DNA of 64,000 nucleotides from Brevibacterium senegalense. Lineage in GTDB: Bacteria > Actinomycetota > Actinomycetes > Actinomycetales > Brevibacteriaceae. The notes beneath the pieces are model-generated. The model was not told the origin of the DNA, made no database searches, and saw only the letters and a program-made list of their open reading frames with translations. Positions 44,107 through 51,799 of this stretch are shown here, piece after piece. Position numbers and translations under genes: made by a program. The stretch's first letter is position 1; each line of letters opens with the position of its first letter. The stretch lies in contig NZ_HE978602.1 of the NCBI RefSeq assembly GCF_000285835.1, positions 190,499 to 254,498 on the forward strand. Direction: 5' to 3'.

Positions 44107-45291
44107 TCACTCCGAGGTGAGCCAGGCGCGGATCGCGTCGCCGTCCTCGCCCAGTGCGGGCGGTTCCTTCCGGTACGTCGTCGGGGTTGCGGACATGGAA
44201 AGGGAGTTGCGGATCGTCGCGACGGAGTCCGGGTCCTCGGTGTGCCAGACCGGGTCCAGGCCCAGTTCGATCGCGGTGCGCAGGCCCTCGCCCACGTTCT
44301 GCACCGGCGAGCACGGCAGGCCCGCAGCGCGCAGCTGACGGAACCACTCCTCCTTGCCCTTGTGCGACAGCGCCTCCTCGAGGAGCGGGCGCAGCTCATC
44401 GCGGTTCACGTTGCGCTTCTCCGGGGAGTCGAAGCGTGAGTCCTCAGCCCACTCCGGGTGGCCCAGCTCCGCGGACAGGCGCGCGAACTGTCCGTTGTTG
44501 GCGCCCACGATGATGAGTTCGCCGTCCCCGGTGGGCAGCGCGTGGTACGGGTAGATCGTTGCGTGCTCCTTGCCGCCGCGCGTGGGCACGGCGTCGTGCG
44601 TGGCCGTGGACTGGTACTGGTTGAGCATCGTGAAGACCGCGTTCGACATGAGGTTGTTCTGGATGAGCTGGCCCTCACCGGTGAGGTCGCGGTGGCGGAC
44701 GGCCGCGGTGATGCCCAGGGCCGTCATCATGCCGGTCGTCAGGTCGAAGAGCGAGATGCCCGAGCGGACCGGGTCTCCGTCCGGCTCCCCGTTCATGTCC
44801 ATGAGGCCGGCCATGCCCTGGACGAGGACGTCGTAGCCCGGCAGCTCCGCGCCGCCCTTCGTGCCGAAGCCGCTGATGTGCGCGTAGATGATCGATTCGT
44901 TGAGCGCTCGCACGTCCTCGTAGCCGAAGCCCAGGCGCTCGATCGAGCCGGGCTTGAAGTTGTGGACGAACACGTCCGCGCGAGCGGCGATCTGGCGGGC
45001 GGTCTGGCGGTCGTCCTCGTCCTTGAGGTCCAGGACGATCGAGTGCTTGTTGCGGTTGACGGCCTGGAAGTAGCTGGCCTGGTCGCGGTACGTGGGCGGC
45101 ATCCACGACCGCGTGTCATCGCCCCCGGGGCTCTCGACCTTGATGACGGTGGCGCCCAGGTCGGCCAGCAGCATGGTGGCGTACGGCCCGGCCAGAACCC
45201 GCGCGAAGTCCGCGACGATGATCCCGTCGAGCGGCCCGGCTCCGGGGGTGCGGTCAGCGGGGGTGCCGGAGGGGGAGGGCAGTGCGGTCAT
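44107..45291 (-). CDS. CaiB/BaiF family III CoA-transferase
   Basis: A 394-residue class III CoA-transferase, which moves CoA between a CoA thioester and a free acid through an aspartyl-CoA anhydride. LDGIIVADFARVLAGPYATM then LADLGATVIKVESPGGDDTR is the family start. NRNKHSIVLDLK follows. The catalytic aspartate is likely the one in GISLFDLTTGMM. GGGKEHATIYPYHALPTGDG and PCSPVQNVGE are later conserved blocks. ATG 45291 has only a weak GAGG. It is divergent from an ACAD11-type kinase gene, with a shared promoter. Donor and acceptor are unknown. Confidence 0.9.
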   Translation of the reverse strand: MTALPSPSGTPADRTPGAGPLDGIIVADFARVLAGPYATMLLADLGATVIKVESPGGDDTRSWMPPTYRDQASYFQAVNRNKHSIVLDLKDEDDRQTARQIAARADVFVHNFKPGSIERLGFGYEDVRALNESIIYAHISGFGTKGGAELPGYDVLVQGMAGLMDMNGEPDGDPVRSGISLFDLTTGMMTALGITAAVRHRDLTGEGQLIQNNLMSNAVFTMLNQYQSTATHDAVPTRGGKEHATIYPYHALPTGDGELIIVGANNGQFARLSAELGHPEWAEDSRFDSPEKRNVNRDELRPLLEEALSHKGKEEWFRQLRAAGLPCSPVQNVGEGLRTAIELGLDPVWHTEDPDSVATIRNSLSMSATPTTYRKEPPALGEDGDAIRAWLTSE

Positions 45292-45615
45292 CGGGTGGAG
45301 CCTCGCTTCGAGTCGCTGGGTCACAGTGTCACAGGGGCGCGTGGCCGGGTGCGGCGGTGCGGTCCGGCCGCGATCCTCAGGTGACGGGTGTTCGTGCGCC
45401 CCGGTGCCCGCCATTCGCACGCATCCGAGGGACGGACGGCACTTGACGCTGAGGATCAGCCTTCCTAGCGTAAGCGCAAACAGGCCGAACGTTTGATCAG
45501 GTTGGATGATGAGACGGTCGGCGCACTGCGGAGCGCTCCGTGCGCGCCCAGGACCATGTCCCGTGCGCGGCAGAGAGGCCCCGCACGGGACACCAGCATG
45601 AGGAGCCCTCGCACC
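45292..45615. other. Divergent promoter region (CaiB-type gene / kinase gene)
   Basis: These 324 bases hold a good promoter for the kinase gene at 45443-45471 and an operator-like site at 45486-45499. The remainder has no credible open frame. A longer reading of the kinase gene from 45493 is possible but has no ribosome binding site. Confidence 0.55.
45443..45499 (+). promoter_or_regulatory. Promoter and overlapping operator of kinase gene
   Basis: TTGACG (45443-45448) and TAGCGT (45466-45471) are separated by 17 bases, a good consensus promoter. CGAACGTTTGATCA at 45486-45499, just downstream of the expected start point, matches TGATCGTTCGATCA (7036-7049) at 11 of 14 positions. Repressor binding there would block elongation or initiation. 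Confidence 0.5.
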
Positions 45616-46701
45616 ATGACCCCCACTTCCGACGGCACCCGGACTCAGCAGGATTCGCGCGACCCGGCGGAGGCCGATCCCCAGGGCATCGACGGCCCCG
45701 CGCTCCGGCGATGGATCTCCCGGACGCAGGGCGTTGACCCCGAGACGGTGGGCTTCTCCGTCCTGTCCGTGGGCCGGTCGAACCTCACCTTCGTCGTGAC
45801 GCTCGCGGGTGAGCCCCGCTGGGTCCTGCGCCGTCCGCCGCTGGGTCACCAGGGCGGCAGCGCGCACGACGTCCAGCGCGAGGGGCGGATCATGGCGGCG
45901 CTGGGGCCCACGAACGTGCCCGTGCCCACCATCCTGGAGATCGTTGACGATCTGGACGTGCTCGAGGTCCCGTTCGTCTTCCAGGACCACTGCCCCGGCT
46001 TCCCGATCCATGCGCCGGAGGATCTGGCGCTCATCCCCGCCAGCGGGTCCGTGCGGGATTCGATGCTCTCGATGGTCCGCGCTCTCGGGGCTGTCCACGC
46101 CGTCGACATCGATGCGGTGGGCCTGGGCGACCTGCGCCGGCCCGGCGGCTTCGTGGAGCGGCAGCTGCGGCGCTGGCTGGGCCAGTTCGAGGCGATCACG
46201 ACCCGCGAGCTGCCGGTCATCGCGGAGGTGCAGGCGCAGCTGTCGCGCAGCATCCCGCCGGAGACCTCGACCGGCCTGGTCCACGGGGACGTCAAGCCCA
46301 ACAACATGCTCTTCGACCGCGACACCGGTGAGGTGCGCGCGATCGTCGATTGGGAGCTGTCCTCGATCGGCGATGTCGTGACGGACCTGGGTTACCTCCT
46401 GTCGATGATGTTCGTCGACGACTCGCTCACCGGGATCTGGACCCCGTCCGTCGAGGACGGGTCGCCCACCGCGGAGGAGCTCACGCGGACCTACGCGTCC
46501 CTCACTGGCCGGGACACCTCGGACGTGCCGTACTACGCGGCGTTCGCGGTCTGGAAGCTGGCCTGCATCCGCGAGGGCGTCTACACGCGCCTCAAGCAGG
46601 GGCGGATGGGTGACCTGGACGTCGACCCCGAGCAGGCCGGTGCCAGCGTCGAGGCGCTCGCGGCCTCGGCCCTCGACATCCTCAGCGGCGGCCGCATCTG
46701 A
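45616..46701 (+). CDS. Phosphotransferase family protein (ACAD11/LvaA-type kinase)
   Basis: A 361-residue aminoglycoside-phosphotransferase-fold kinase. LSVGRSNLTFVVTL is the nucleotide loop, VLRRPPLGHQGGSAHDVQRE carries the region expected to hold the ATP-binding residue, VHGDVKPNNMLFD near residue 222 is the catalytic loop, and IVDWELSSIGDVVTDLG is the metal-binding DFG-like segment. This is the kinase type fused to the dehydrogenase in ACAD11 and separate in Pseudomonas LvaA, which phosphorylate 4-hydroxyacyl-CoA. An antibiotic kinase is unlikely. I chose ATG 45616 because AGGAG lies 11 bases before it. Confidence 0.82.
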   Translation: MTPTSDGTRTQQDSRDPAEADPQGIDGPALRRWISRTQGVDPETVGFSVLSVGRSNLTFVVTLAGEPRWVLRRPPLGHQGGSAHDVQREGRIMAALGPTNVPVPTILEIVDDLDVLEVPFVFQDHCPGFPIHAPEDLALIPASGSVRDSMLSMVRALGAVHAVDIDAVGLGDLRRPGGFVERQLRRWLGQFEAITTRELPVIAEVQAQLSRSIPPETSTGLVHGDVKPNNMLFDRDTGEVRAIVDWELSSIGDVVTDLGYLLSMMFVDDSLTGIWTPSVEDGSPTAEELTRTYASLTGRDTSDVPYYAAFAVWKLACIREGVYTRLKQGRMGDLDVDPEQAGASVEALAASALDILSGGRI

Positions 46702-46804
46702 GCGTCCGCGCTGCTGGGTGGCCTCGTCGCCGCTGATCTCCGTCTTTCCAGGTGGAGATGCGTATTCCCTGATCCCGCGTGGCATGTCTCACCAGTGCAG
46801 AGGG

Positions 46805-46852
46805 TTGGGTGCTCCGAGTCGCACGCCTATAATGTAGTTGTAATTTTAACTA
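46805..46852 (+). promoter_or_regulatory. AT-rich promoter with overlapping operator (FMN reductase)
   Basis: TTGGGT (46805-46810), a 17-base spacer and a perfect TATAAT (46828-46833) form a near-consensus promoter. TAGTT-N8-AACTA (46835-46852) covers the likely start point. The strong AT-richness stands out sharply from its surroundings. A repressor of MarR or HxlR type would be a reasonable partner; none is adjacent. Confidence 0.65.
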
Positions 46853-46889
46853 TATGGCCCGGGTCGACCGGGCGGAGGAGTCGCGACAT

Positions 46890-47462
46890 ATGCGCATCGG
46901 AGTCATCGCAGGCAGCAGCCGTCCCGGAGCCCTCAACCCCCAGGTCGTCGACTGGGTCTCGGCGCAGCTGAGCGAGCGCGGCCTGGACCACGAGGTCGTC
47001 CACTTCGGCGCCTTCGACCTGCCGATCCTCGATGAGGCCATCCCCGGCGGTGCCGGGATGTACGAGAACGAGCACACGAAGGCCTGGGCCGAGGCCCTGC
47101 GCCCGTTCGACGCGTACATCGTCGTGACCCCGGAGTACAACCACTCCGTGCCCGGCCCGCTCAAGAACGCGATCGACTTCGTGGGCCAGGAGTTCGCCCA
47201 CAAGCCCGTGGGCTTCGTGAGCTACGGCGCGGACAAGGGCGTGCGCGCGGTCGAGGCGTGGCGCCTCGTCTTCGCGAACTTCCGCGCGGCGACTGTCCGC
47301 GGGATCGGCGCCTTCTCGATCTTCACGGACTTCGCAGACGGCGCATTCGCTCCGGAGCAGGTCTCCGCAGACACCTTCGGCCCCATGATCGAGGATCTCG
47401 TGGCCTGGGCCGAGGGCTTCGCGGTGGTCCGCCGGAACGCCGAGGCCGCCGTCGCCTCCTGA
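46890..47462 (+). CDS. NAD(P)H-dependent FMN reductase
   Basis: A 190-residue flavodoxin-fold reductase. IGVIAGSSRPGALN is the FMN phosphate loop and VVTPEYNHSVPGPLKNAIDF the second conserved block, both hallmarks of the NADPH-dependent FMN/azo/quinone reductase family (PF03358). The role is likely quinone or flavin reduction, perhaps protective. GGAGGAG precedes ATG 46890. It is a single-gene unit with a strong promoter containing an operator, so it is probably induced by a specific stress. A 25-bp hairpin follows. Confidence 0.9.
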   Translation: MRIGVIAGSSRPGALNPQVVDWVSAQLSERGLDHEVVHFGAFDLPILDEAIPGGAGMYENEHTKAWAEALRPFDAYIVVTPEYNHSVPGPLKNAIDFVGQEFAHKPVGFVSYGADKGVRAVEAWRLVFANFRAATVRGIGAFSIFTDFADGAFAPEQVSADTFGPMIEDLVAWAEGFAVVRRNAEAAVAS

Positions 47463-47510
47463 CGCAGAGCGGGGCTGGTCTCGGGCCAGGTCTGAGGCCG
47501 CCCCTCACAC

Positions 47511-47564
47511 ACGGACGGGGTCCGGTGCGCAGTGCTTCTGCACTGCGCACCGGACCCCGTCCGT
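47511..47564. terminator. Perfect 25-bp hairpin, bidirectional terminator
   Basis: ACGGACGGGGTCCGGTGCGC and five further bases (47511-47535) pair without a mismatch with 47540-47564 across a TTCT loop. An additional outer repeat, GCGGGGCTGG (47469-47478) and CCAGCCCCGC (47582-47591), could extend the structure. It separates the convergent FMN reductase and alcohol dehydrogenase genes. There is no T-run. Confidence 0.78.
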
Positions 47565-47627
47565 CATTCACACGGCGATGCCCAGCCCCGCCTGCGGGCG
47601 CTGCGCCTCACCGGCCGAAGGCGTGCC

Positions 47628-48692
47628 TCAGCCGGCGACGAGCACCGTGCGGCCGGAGACCGTCCGCTCCTCGATGGCCTTGAGGGCGGCGTTGACCTCG
47701 TCGGCCTCGAGCGGCTTCTCGACGATCGGCAGCTGCGGCAGGTCCGTCGACTTCGCGAGCTCCACGAGCTCCTTGAGCTCCGGCAGGCTGCCCACGAAGT
47801 TGCCCTCGATCTTCAGTTGCTGGAGCGCCACGAGGGTCGTGGGGAACTGCAGCTGGCCGCCGAACAGGCCGACGCTCACCAGCTTCCCGCCCGTGCCCAG
47901 CGCACCCAGCGCGGTCGAGGAGGTCACGCCGTTGTTGACGAAGTCGATCGCGGAGGCGAGCTTGCCGCCGCCGGCCTTGACGATGTCGCCGGACGGGTCC
48001 TCGCCGGTGGTGAGGACGGTCGCGGTGGCGCCTGCGGCCTCGGCGTTCTTGAGCGAGTCCTCGGAGACGTCCGCAGCGACGATGTTCTTGTGCCCGCGCG
48101 CCTTGAGCAGCGCGACCGCGCTGAGGCCCACGCCGCCGGTGCCGATGACCGCGATGGGGCGGTCGGCCTCGGGCGTGAGCGCCTTCGTGACGGCGGAGTA
48201 GCTGGTGACGCCGGAGCAGGCCAGCGTCGCCGCCCAGCTGGGATCCAGGTCGCCCACGGGGATGAGGTAGCGCTCGTGCGGGACGTAGACCTCGCGCGAG
48301 AACCCGCCGTTCAGCTGCAGCGACAGGTTGCGGCGGGCGCCGGTGCAGGAGTTCTCGCGGTCCTCGGCGCATGCGGCGCACTCACCGCAGCCGATCCACG
48401 GGAACACGATGTACTTCTCCGCGCCCGGCTGCACCGAGGCGTCGGGGCCGGCCGCGATGACCTCGCCCACGATCTCGTGGCCCAGGACCAGCGGGAACGC
48501 CATGCCCAGGGACTCGACGGGCGCCTTGCCCGCGTCGCCCATGTCGAAATAGCCCTCCGCGCAGTGCACGTCGGAGTGGCACACGCCGGAGTTCGTCACG
48601 CGGACCAGCACGTCTGCACCGGTCAGCTCGGGAGTGGGGTGGTCCGCCTCCTGGGCGGGCGCGCCTGCTGATGGGACCTCGAAGACCTTCAT
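47628..48692 (-). CDS. Zinc-dependent alcohol dehydrogenase (NAD-type)
   Basis: A 354-residue medium-chain alcohol dehydrogenase. NSGVCHSDVHCAEGYFDMG and LVLGHEIVGEV hold the catalytic zinc ligands, CGECAACAEDRENSC the structural zinc ligands, and IAVIGTGGVGLSAVALLKARG the nucleotide-binding turn, placed as expected for the family. GGAGG lies six bases before ATG 48692. It differs clearly from the YahK-like enzyme at 31668. Substrate is probably a primary alcohol or aldehyde. No coupled neighbour indicates a pathway. Confidence 0.9.
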   Translation of the reverse strand: MKVFEVPSAGAPAQEADHPTPELTGADVLVRVTNSGVCHSDVHCAEGYFDMGDAGKAPVESLGMAFPLVLGHEIVGEVIAAGPDASVQPGAEKYIVFPWIGCGECAACAEDRENSCTGARRNLSLQLNGGFSREVYVPHERYLIPVGDLDPSWAATLACSGVTSYSAVTKALTPEADRPIAVIGTGGVGLSAVALLKARGHKNIVAADVSEDSLKNAEAAGATATVLTTGEDPSGDIVKAGGGKLASAIDFVNNGVTSSTALGALGTGGKLVSVGLFGGQLQFPTTLVALQQLKIEGNFVGSLPELKELVELAKSTDLPQLPIVEKPLEADEVNAALKAIEERTVSGRTVLVAG

Positions 48693-48863
48693 GGTTCCTC
48701 CTGCCGATCGTGAGCCCCCGCCTCGTCGCAGGGGTCTCCGGACTCAGCCCATCACACCTGGTGGGGCCGGTCACAGTCCCATTCCAGTGGATGAGACGAC
48801 CGCCGCCGAGGTCGTGGACACCGACCGTCGCGGGTCCGGTTCCGCCGGGGCCCGGTCGGCCGG

Positions 48864-49490
48864 TCAGGTGCGCACGCGGGCGGACTTGCGGAGCGTGCGG
48901 AGGTGCTGGCCGCGGACGGTGCCCACGCCCACCAGCAGGAGGGTGACGGCGGCGGTGAAGCCGATCGACGACCACTGGACCCCCGCGTGCTGGGGCTCGA
49001 ACGCGAGTTCGTTGATGAGGGAGGAGAGGATCGAGGCGCAGACGGCCGGGATCGTCCACGAGGCGGAGACGCGGGAGGAGATCGAGATGATGACGATCGC
49101 GCCGGCGGCCATCGCCAGGGGGGCGACCTGCCAGACCGTGATGACGACGAGGCCGGCGACCAGGGCCGACGGCGGGCCGATGTAGGTGTCCTCGCGCAGC
49201 TCCTCCGTGTCGTGGGCGATCGCCGCCGGCAGCAGGAACAGCGCCATGACGCCCAGGACCACGTCGGACCCGATGAGCACGGTGACCAGCTGCGGGTCGT
49301 TGAGGTGGAGGCCGGCGATCCAGCCGTTGAACGAGGCGGAGTGGTGCACCGCGGAGTTGACGACGCCCAGCACGATCGCAGAACCCACCAGGATGACCGT
49401 CCGCTGCCGGGACCTGTGCGGGGTGAGGGTGCGCGACGCGAGGGTGCGCGGAGCCTGCGAGGGGGGTCGTGCCTCTGGGTGCCTGCTCAT
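48864..49490 (-). CDS. Membrane protein of unknown function
   Basis: A 208-residue protein with a basic, Pro/Arg-rich N-terminus of about 45 residues and four to five hydrophobic segments (VILVGSAIVLGVVNSAV, VVLGVMALFLLPAAI, LVAGLVVITVWQVAPLAMAA, WTIPAVCASILSSLI, FTAAVTLLLVGVGTV). It ends in a short basic tail. I recognise no family. I chose ATG 49490, though no strong Shine-Dalgarno is visible. It diverges from the sensor kinase gene, with 166 bases between, so a regulatory link is possible but unproven. Confidence 0.65.
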   Translation of the reverse strand: MSRHPEARPPSQAPRTLASRTLTPHRSRQRTVILVGSAIVLGVVNSAVHHSASFNGWIAGLHLNDPQLVTVLIGSDVVLGVMALFLLPAAIAHDTEELREDTYIGPPSALVAGLVVITVWQVAPLAMAAGAIVIISISSRVSASWTIPAVCASILSSLINELAFEPQHAGVQWSSIGFTAAVTLLLVGVGTVRGQHLRTLRKSARVRT

Positions 49491-49656
49491 GACCACGAGT
49501 ATGGTCCCCTCACCCGAGTGCGGGCTGGGGGTCGCCCGCACGCGGGCCGAATGGACGCGGACGGCTCCACCCCACCCCGGCGACTAGGGTTTTCCCCACA
49601 GAGGTGTGCTGATCACCCCGTGTCCGCGGCTCGTCGTGCGGAGGAGAGTGGATGCC

Positions 49657-51117
49657 ATGAACGAGACACAGACCTACCGAGGGGGCGGAGATCCCCCGCC
49701 CTCGTCGGACGCACCGACTCGCATCGACCTCCCGACCGATCCCGCCCGCATCCACGACACCCCGCAGCACCCCTCCGGCACCCCCGGTGCGGTGGGCGGC
49801 GCACCGCTCGCCGCAGACGACGGCACCGGCGCGTCTGCCGACCCGACGGACGCGCGCCTGGTCCACCAGCCCATGCCGTGGGCGATGGGCATCCTCAACG
49901 TCCTCTTCTCCGCCGTCCTCGCCGTCGTCTGGCTGTGGATCCCCGTCGGCCTCTTCGTCTCCGGCGTCGCCGGCGTGTTCGCACTGGGCTTCGGGATCAT
50001 CTTCCTCCTCGTCTGGTTCCTGCTGCAGCGCGGCATCAACCACCTCGAGCGGTTGCGGTCCGAGGCCGTGTACGGCGAGCGGATCCGCGTCCCGCAGACA
50101 CGGACCACACTGCGCACCGGGTTCGGGGGATGGCTGCACCAGCAGTGGCTCATCCTCACCTCCGCCGCGTTCTGGCGCTCGACCGTCCACTCCTTCGTCA
50201 AGACCCTGTACGGCGGGACGATCGGCATCCTGCTGCTGGCCGGACTGGGCTTCGGCACCTTCGCGCTGGCCCTGTCGATCAACCCCACCTTCCTCGCCAC
50301 CTCGGACGTCACCATCAGCAGCCGGGCGGGGCTGGGTGTCCTGGGCGGCGCGGCGATCGTCGTCGCCCTCCTGATCCTGGGCGTGTCCCCGATCCTGGAC
50401 CGCCTCATAGACCGCGGCCTGCTGCCGTCGACGCGAGCGGCCGCCCTGCGCGCCGAGCGCGACAGCCTCACCCACGAGGTGGGCGCCCTCGAGACCGCCC
50501 GCACCGGAGCGGTCGACGCCGCGACGGCGGAGCGCCTGCGCATCGAGCGCGACCTGCACGACGGCGTCCAGCCCATGCTCGTCGCCCTCAGCATGAAGCT
50601 GGGGATGGCCCGCCGGAAGCTGGACACGGACCCGGACGCGGGCAAGGATCTCGTCGCCGAGGCCCACCAGGACTCCAAGGACGCGATCACCGAGCTGCGC
50701 AACCTGGCACGCGGCATCCACCCGGCGGTCCTCGAGGACCGCGGCCTGGACGCGGCGATCAGCGCACTGGCCGCCCGCTCGCCCGTCCCCGTGACGGTCG
50801 ACGTGCAGGTGCCGGAACGCGTGAGCGCCGAGGCGGAGAGCGTGTCCTACTTCGTCGTCGCGGAGTCCCTCACGAACATCGCGAAGCACGCCCGGGCGCA
50901 GTCCGCGCGGGTCTCCGTCCGAGCGGTGAACCCCGATCGCCTCCAGATCGTCGTCGTGGACGACGGTGCCGGCGGCGCACGGATCGACCGCGGCGGCTCG
51001 TCCACCGGCCTGGCCGGCCTGGACGACCGGATCGCCGCGGCACGCGGAACCCTGTCCGTCACCAGCCCCGTGGGCGGACCCACCACCATCGTTGCGGAGG
51101 TGCCATGCGCATCGTGA
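49657..51117 (+). CDS. Sensor histidine kinase (NarL/LiaS type)
   Basis: A 486-residue membrane histidine kinase. After a Pro/Ala/Thr-rich cytoplasmic start come two pairs of membrane helices that resemble the actinobacterial putative-sensor domain. The HisKA_3 dimerisation helix follows, with phosphorylated His301 in ERDLHDGVQP, and then a short ATPase domain with SLTNIAKHA and VVDDGAGG plus STGLAGLDDRI. GGAGAG precedes ATG 49657. It overlaps the response regulator by 13 bases. With the DUF4097-like gene this resembles LiaFSR-type envelope-stress systems. The signal is unknown. Confidence 0.9.
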   Translation: MNETQTYRGGGDPPPSSDAPTRIDLPTDPARIHDTPQHPSGTPGAVGGAPLAADDGTGASADPTDARLVHQPMPWAMGILNVLFSAVLAVVWLWIPVGLFVSGVAGVFALGFGIIFLLVWFLLQRGINHLERLRSEAVYGERIRVPQTRTTLRTGFGGWLHQQWLILTSAAFWRSTVHSFVKTLYGGTIGILLLAGLGFGTFALALSINPTFLATSDVTISSRAGLGVLGGAAIVVALLILGVSPILDRLIDRGLLPSTRAAALRAERDSLTHEVGALETARTGAVDAATAERLRIERDLHDGVQPMLVALSMKLGMARRKLDTDPDAGKDLVAEAHQDSKDAITELRNLARGIHPAVLEDRGLDAAISALAARSPVPVTVDVQVPERVSAEAESVSYFVVAESLTNIAKHARAQSARVSVRAVNPDRLQIVVVDDGAGGARIDRGGSSTGLAGLDDRIAAARGTLSVTSPVGGPTTIVAEVPCAS

Positions 51118-51749
51118 TCGCTGAAGACAACGTCCTGCTGCGCGAGGGCATCTCGCGACTGCTCACGGACGCCGGCCACGAGATCGTGGCGGCGGTCGAG
51201 GACGCGGGCGGCCTGCTGAGCGCGGTCGCCGGCCTCCACCCGGACCTCGCGGTCGTGGATGTGCGGATGCCCCCCACGTTCACGGACGAGGGGATCCGCG
51301 CCGCCACCCTCATCCGGGAGCAGAACCCGGAGGTGGGCGTACTGGTGCTCAGCCAGTACGTCGAGGAGCGCTACGCGAGTGAGCTCATCGCCGGCGGCGG
51401 AGGCCGCTTCGGCTACCTTCTCAAGGATCGCGTGGCAGACGTAGTGGACTTCCTCGACGCCGTCGAGGAGGTCGCCGGCGGAGGAACCGTCCTGGACCCC
51501 GAGGTCGTCTCGCAGATCCTCGTCCGCTCCCACAAGCAGGACGGCCTGGCCGGACTGACGGAGCGCGAGCGCGAGGTGCTGGAGCACATGGCCTCCGGCA
51601 AGTCGAACTCCGCCATCGCAGGCACTCTCTACCTGTCCGCGGGAGCGGTCGAGAAGCACATCAGCTCGATCTTCCAGAAGTTCGGCCTCTCCGCGGACAC
51701 GAGCGAGAACCGCCGCGTCCTCGCGGTGCTGCGCTTCCTGGACAACTGA
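51105..51749 (+). CDS. Response regulator (NarL/LuxR family)
   Basis: A 214-residue response regulator. The receiver domain starts IVIAEDNVLLREG and carries the phosphoacceptor Asp52 in LAVVDVRMPP, and the lysine in YLLKDRV. The C-terminal LuxR helix-turn-helix follows: LTEREREVLEHMASGKSN then GAVEKHISSIFQKFGL (about residues 147-195). ATG 51105 lies inside the kinase gene, 13 bases before its stop, so the two are made together. It probably regulates the next gene, 50 bases downstream, and its own operon. Confidence 0.92.
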   Translation: MRIVIAEDNVLLREGISRLLTDAGHEIVAAVEDAGGLLSAVAGLHPDLAVVDVRMPPTFTDEGIRAATLIREQNPEVGVLVLSQYVEERYASELIAGGGGRFGYLLKDRVADVVDFLDAVEEVAGGGTVLDPEVVSQILVRSHKQDGLAGLTEREREVLEHMASGKSNSAIAGTLYLSAGAVEKHISSIFQKFGLSADTSENRRVLAVLRFLDN

Positions 51750-51799
51750 GACCCCTGGACTCTTCGTGCGGTGACCCGCACCCATCGTGAGGAACGATC

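Noticed and set aside
45493..45615. N-terminal extension of the kinase gene from an ATG at 45493
   Set aside because: It starts inside the operator-like site, has no Shine-Dalgarno and adds 41 residues with no similarity to the family.
45616..46701. Aminoglycoside resistance gene
   Set aside because: The fold is shared, but the sequence pattern and neighbours (CaiB, acyl-CoA dehydrogenases) fit the ACAD11/LvaA group much better.
46742..46780. Hairpin after the kinase gene (ATCTCC...GGAGAT)
   Set aside because: Only six pairs with a long loop; not distinguishable from chance.
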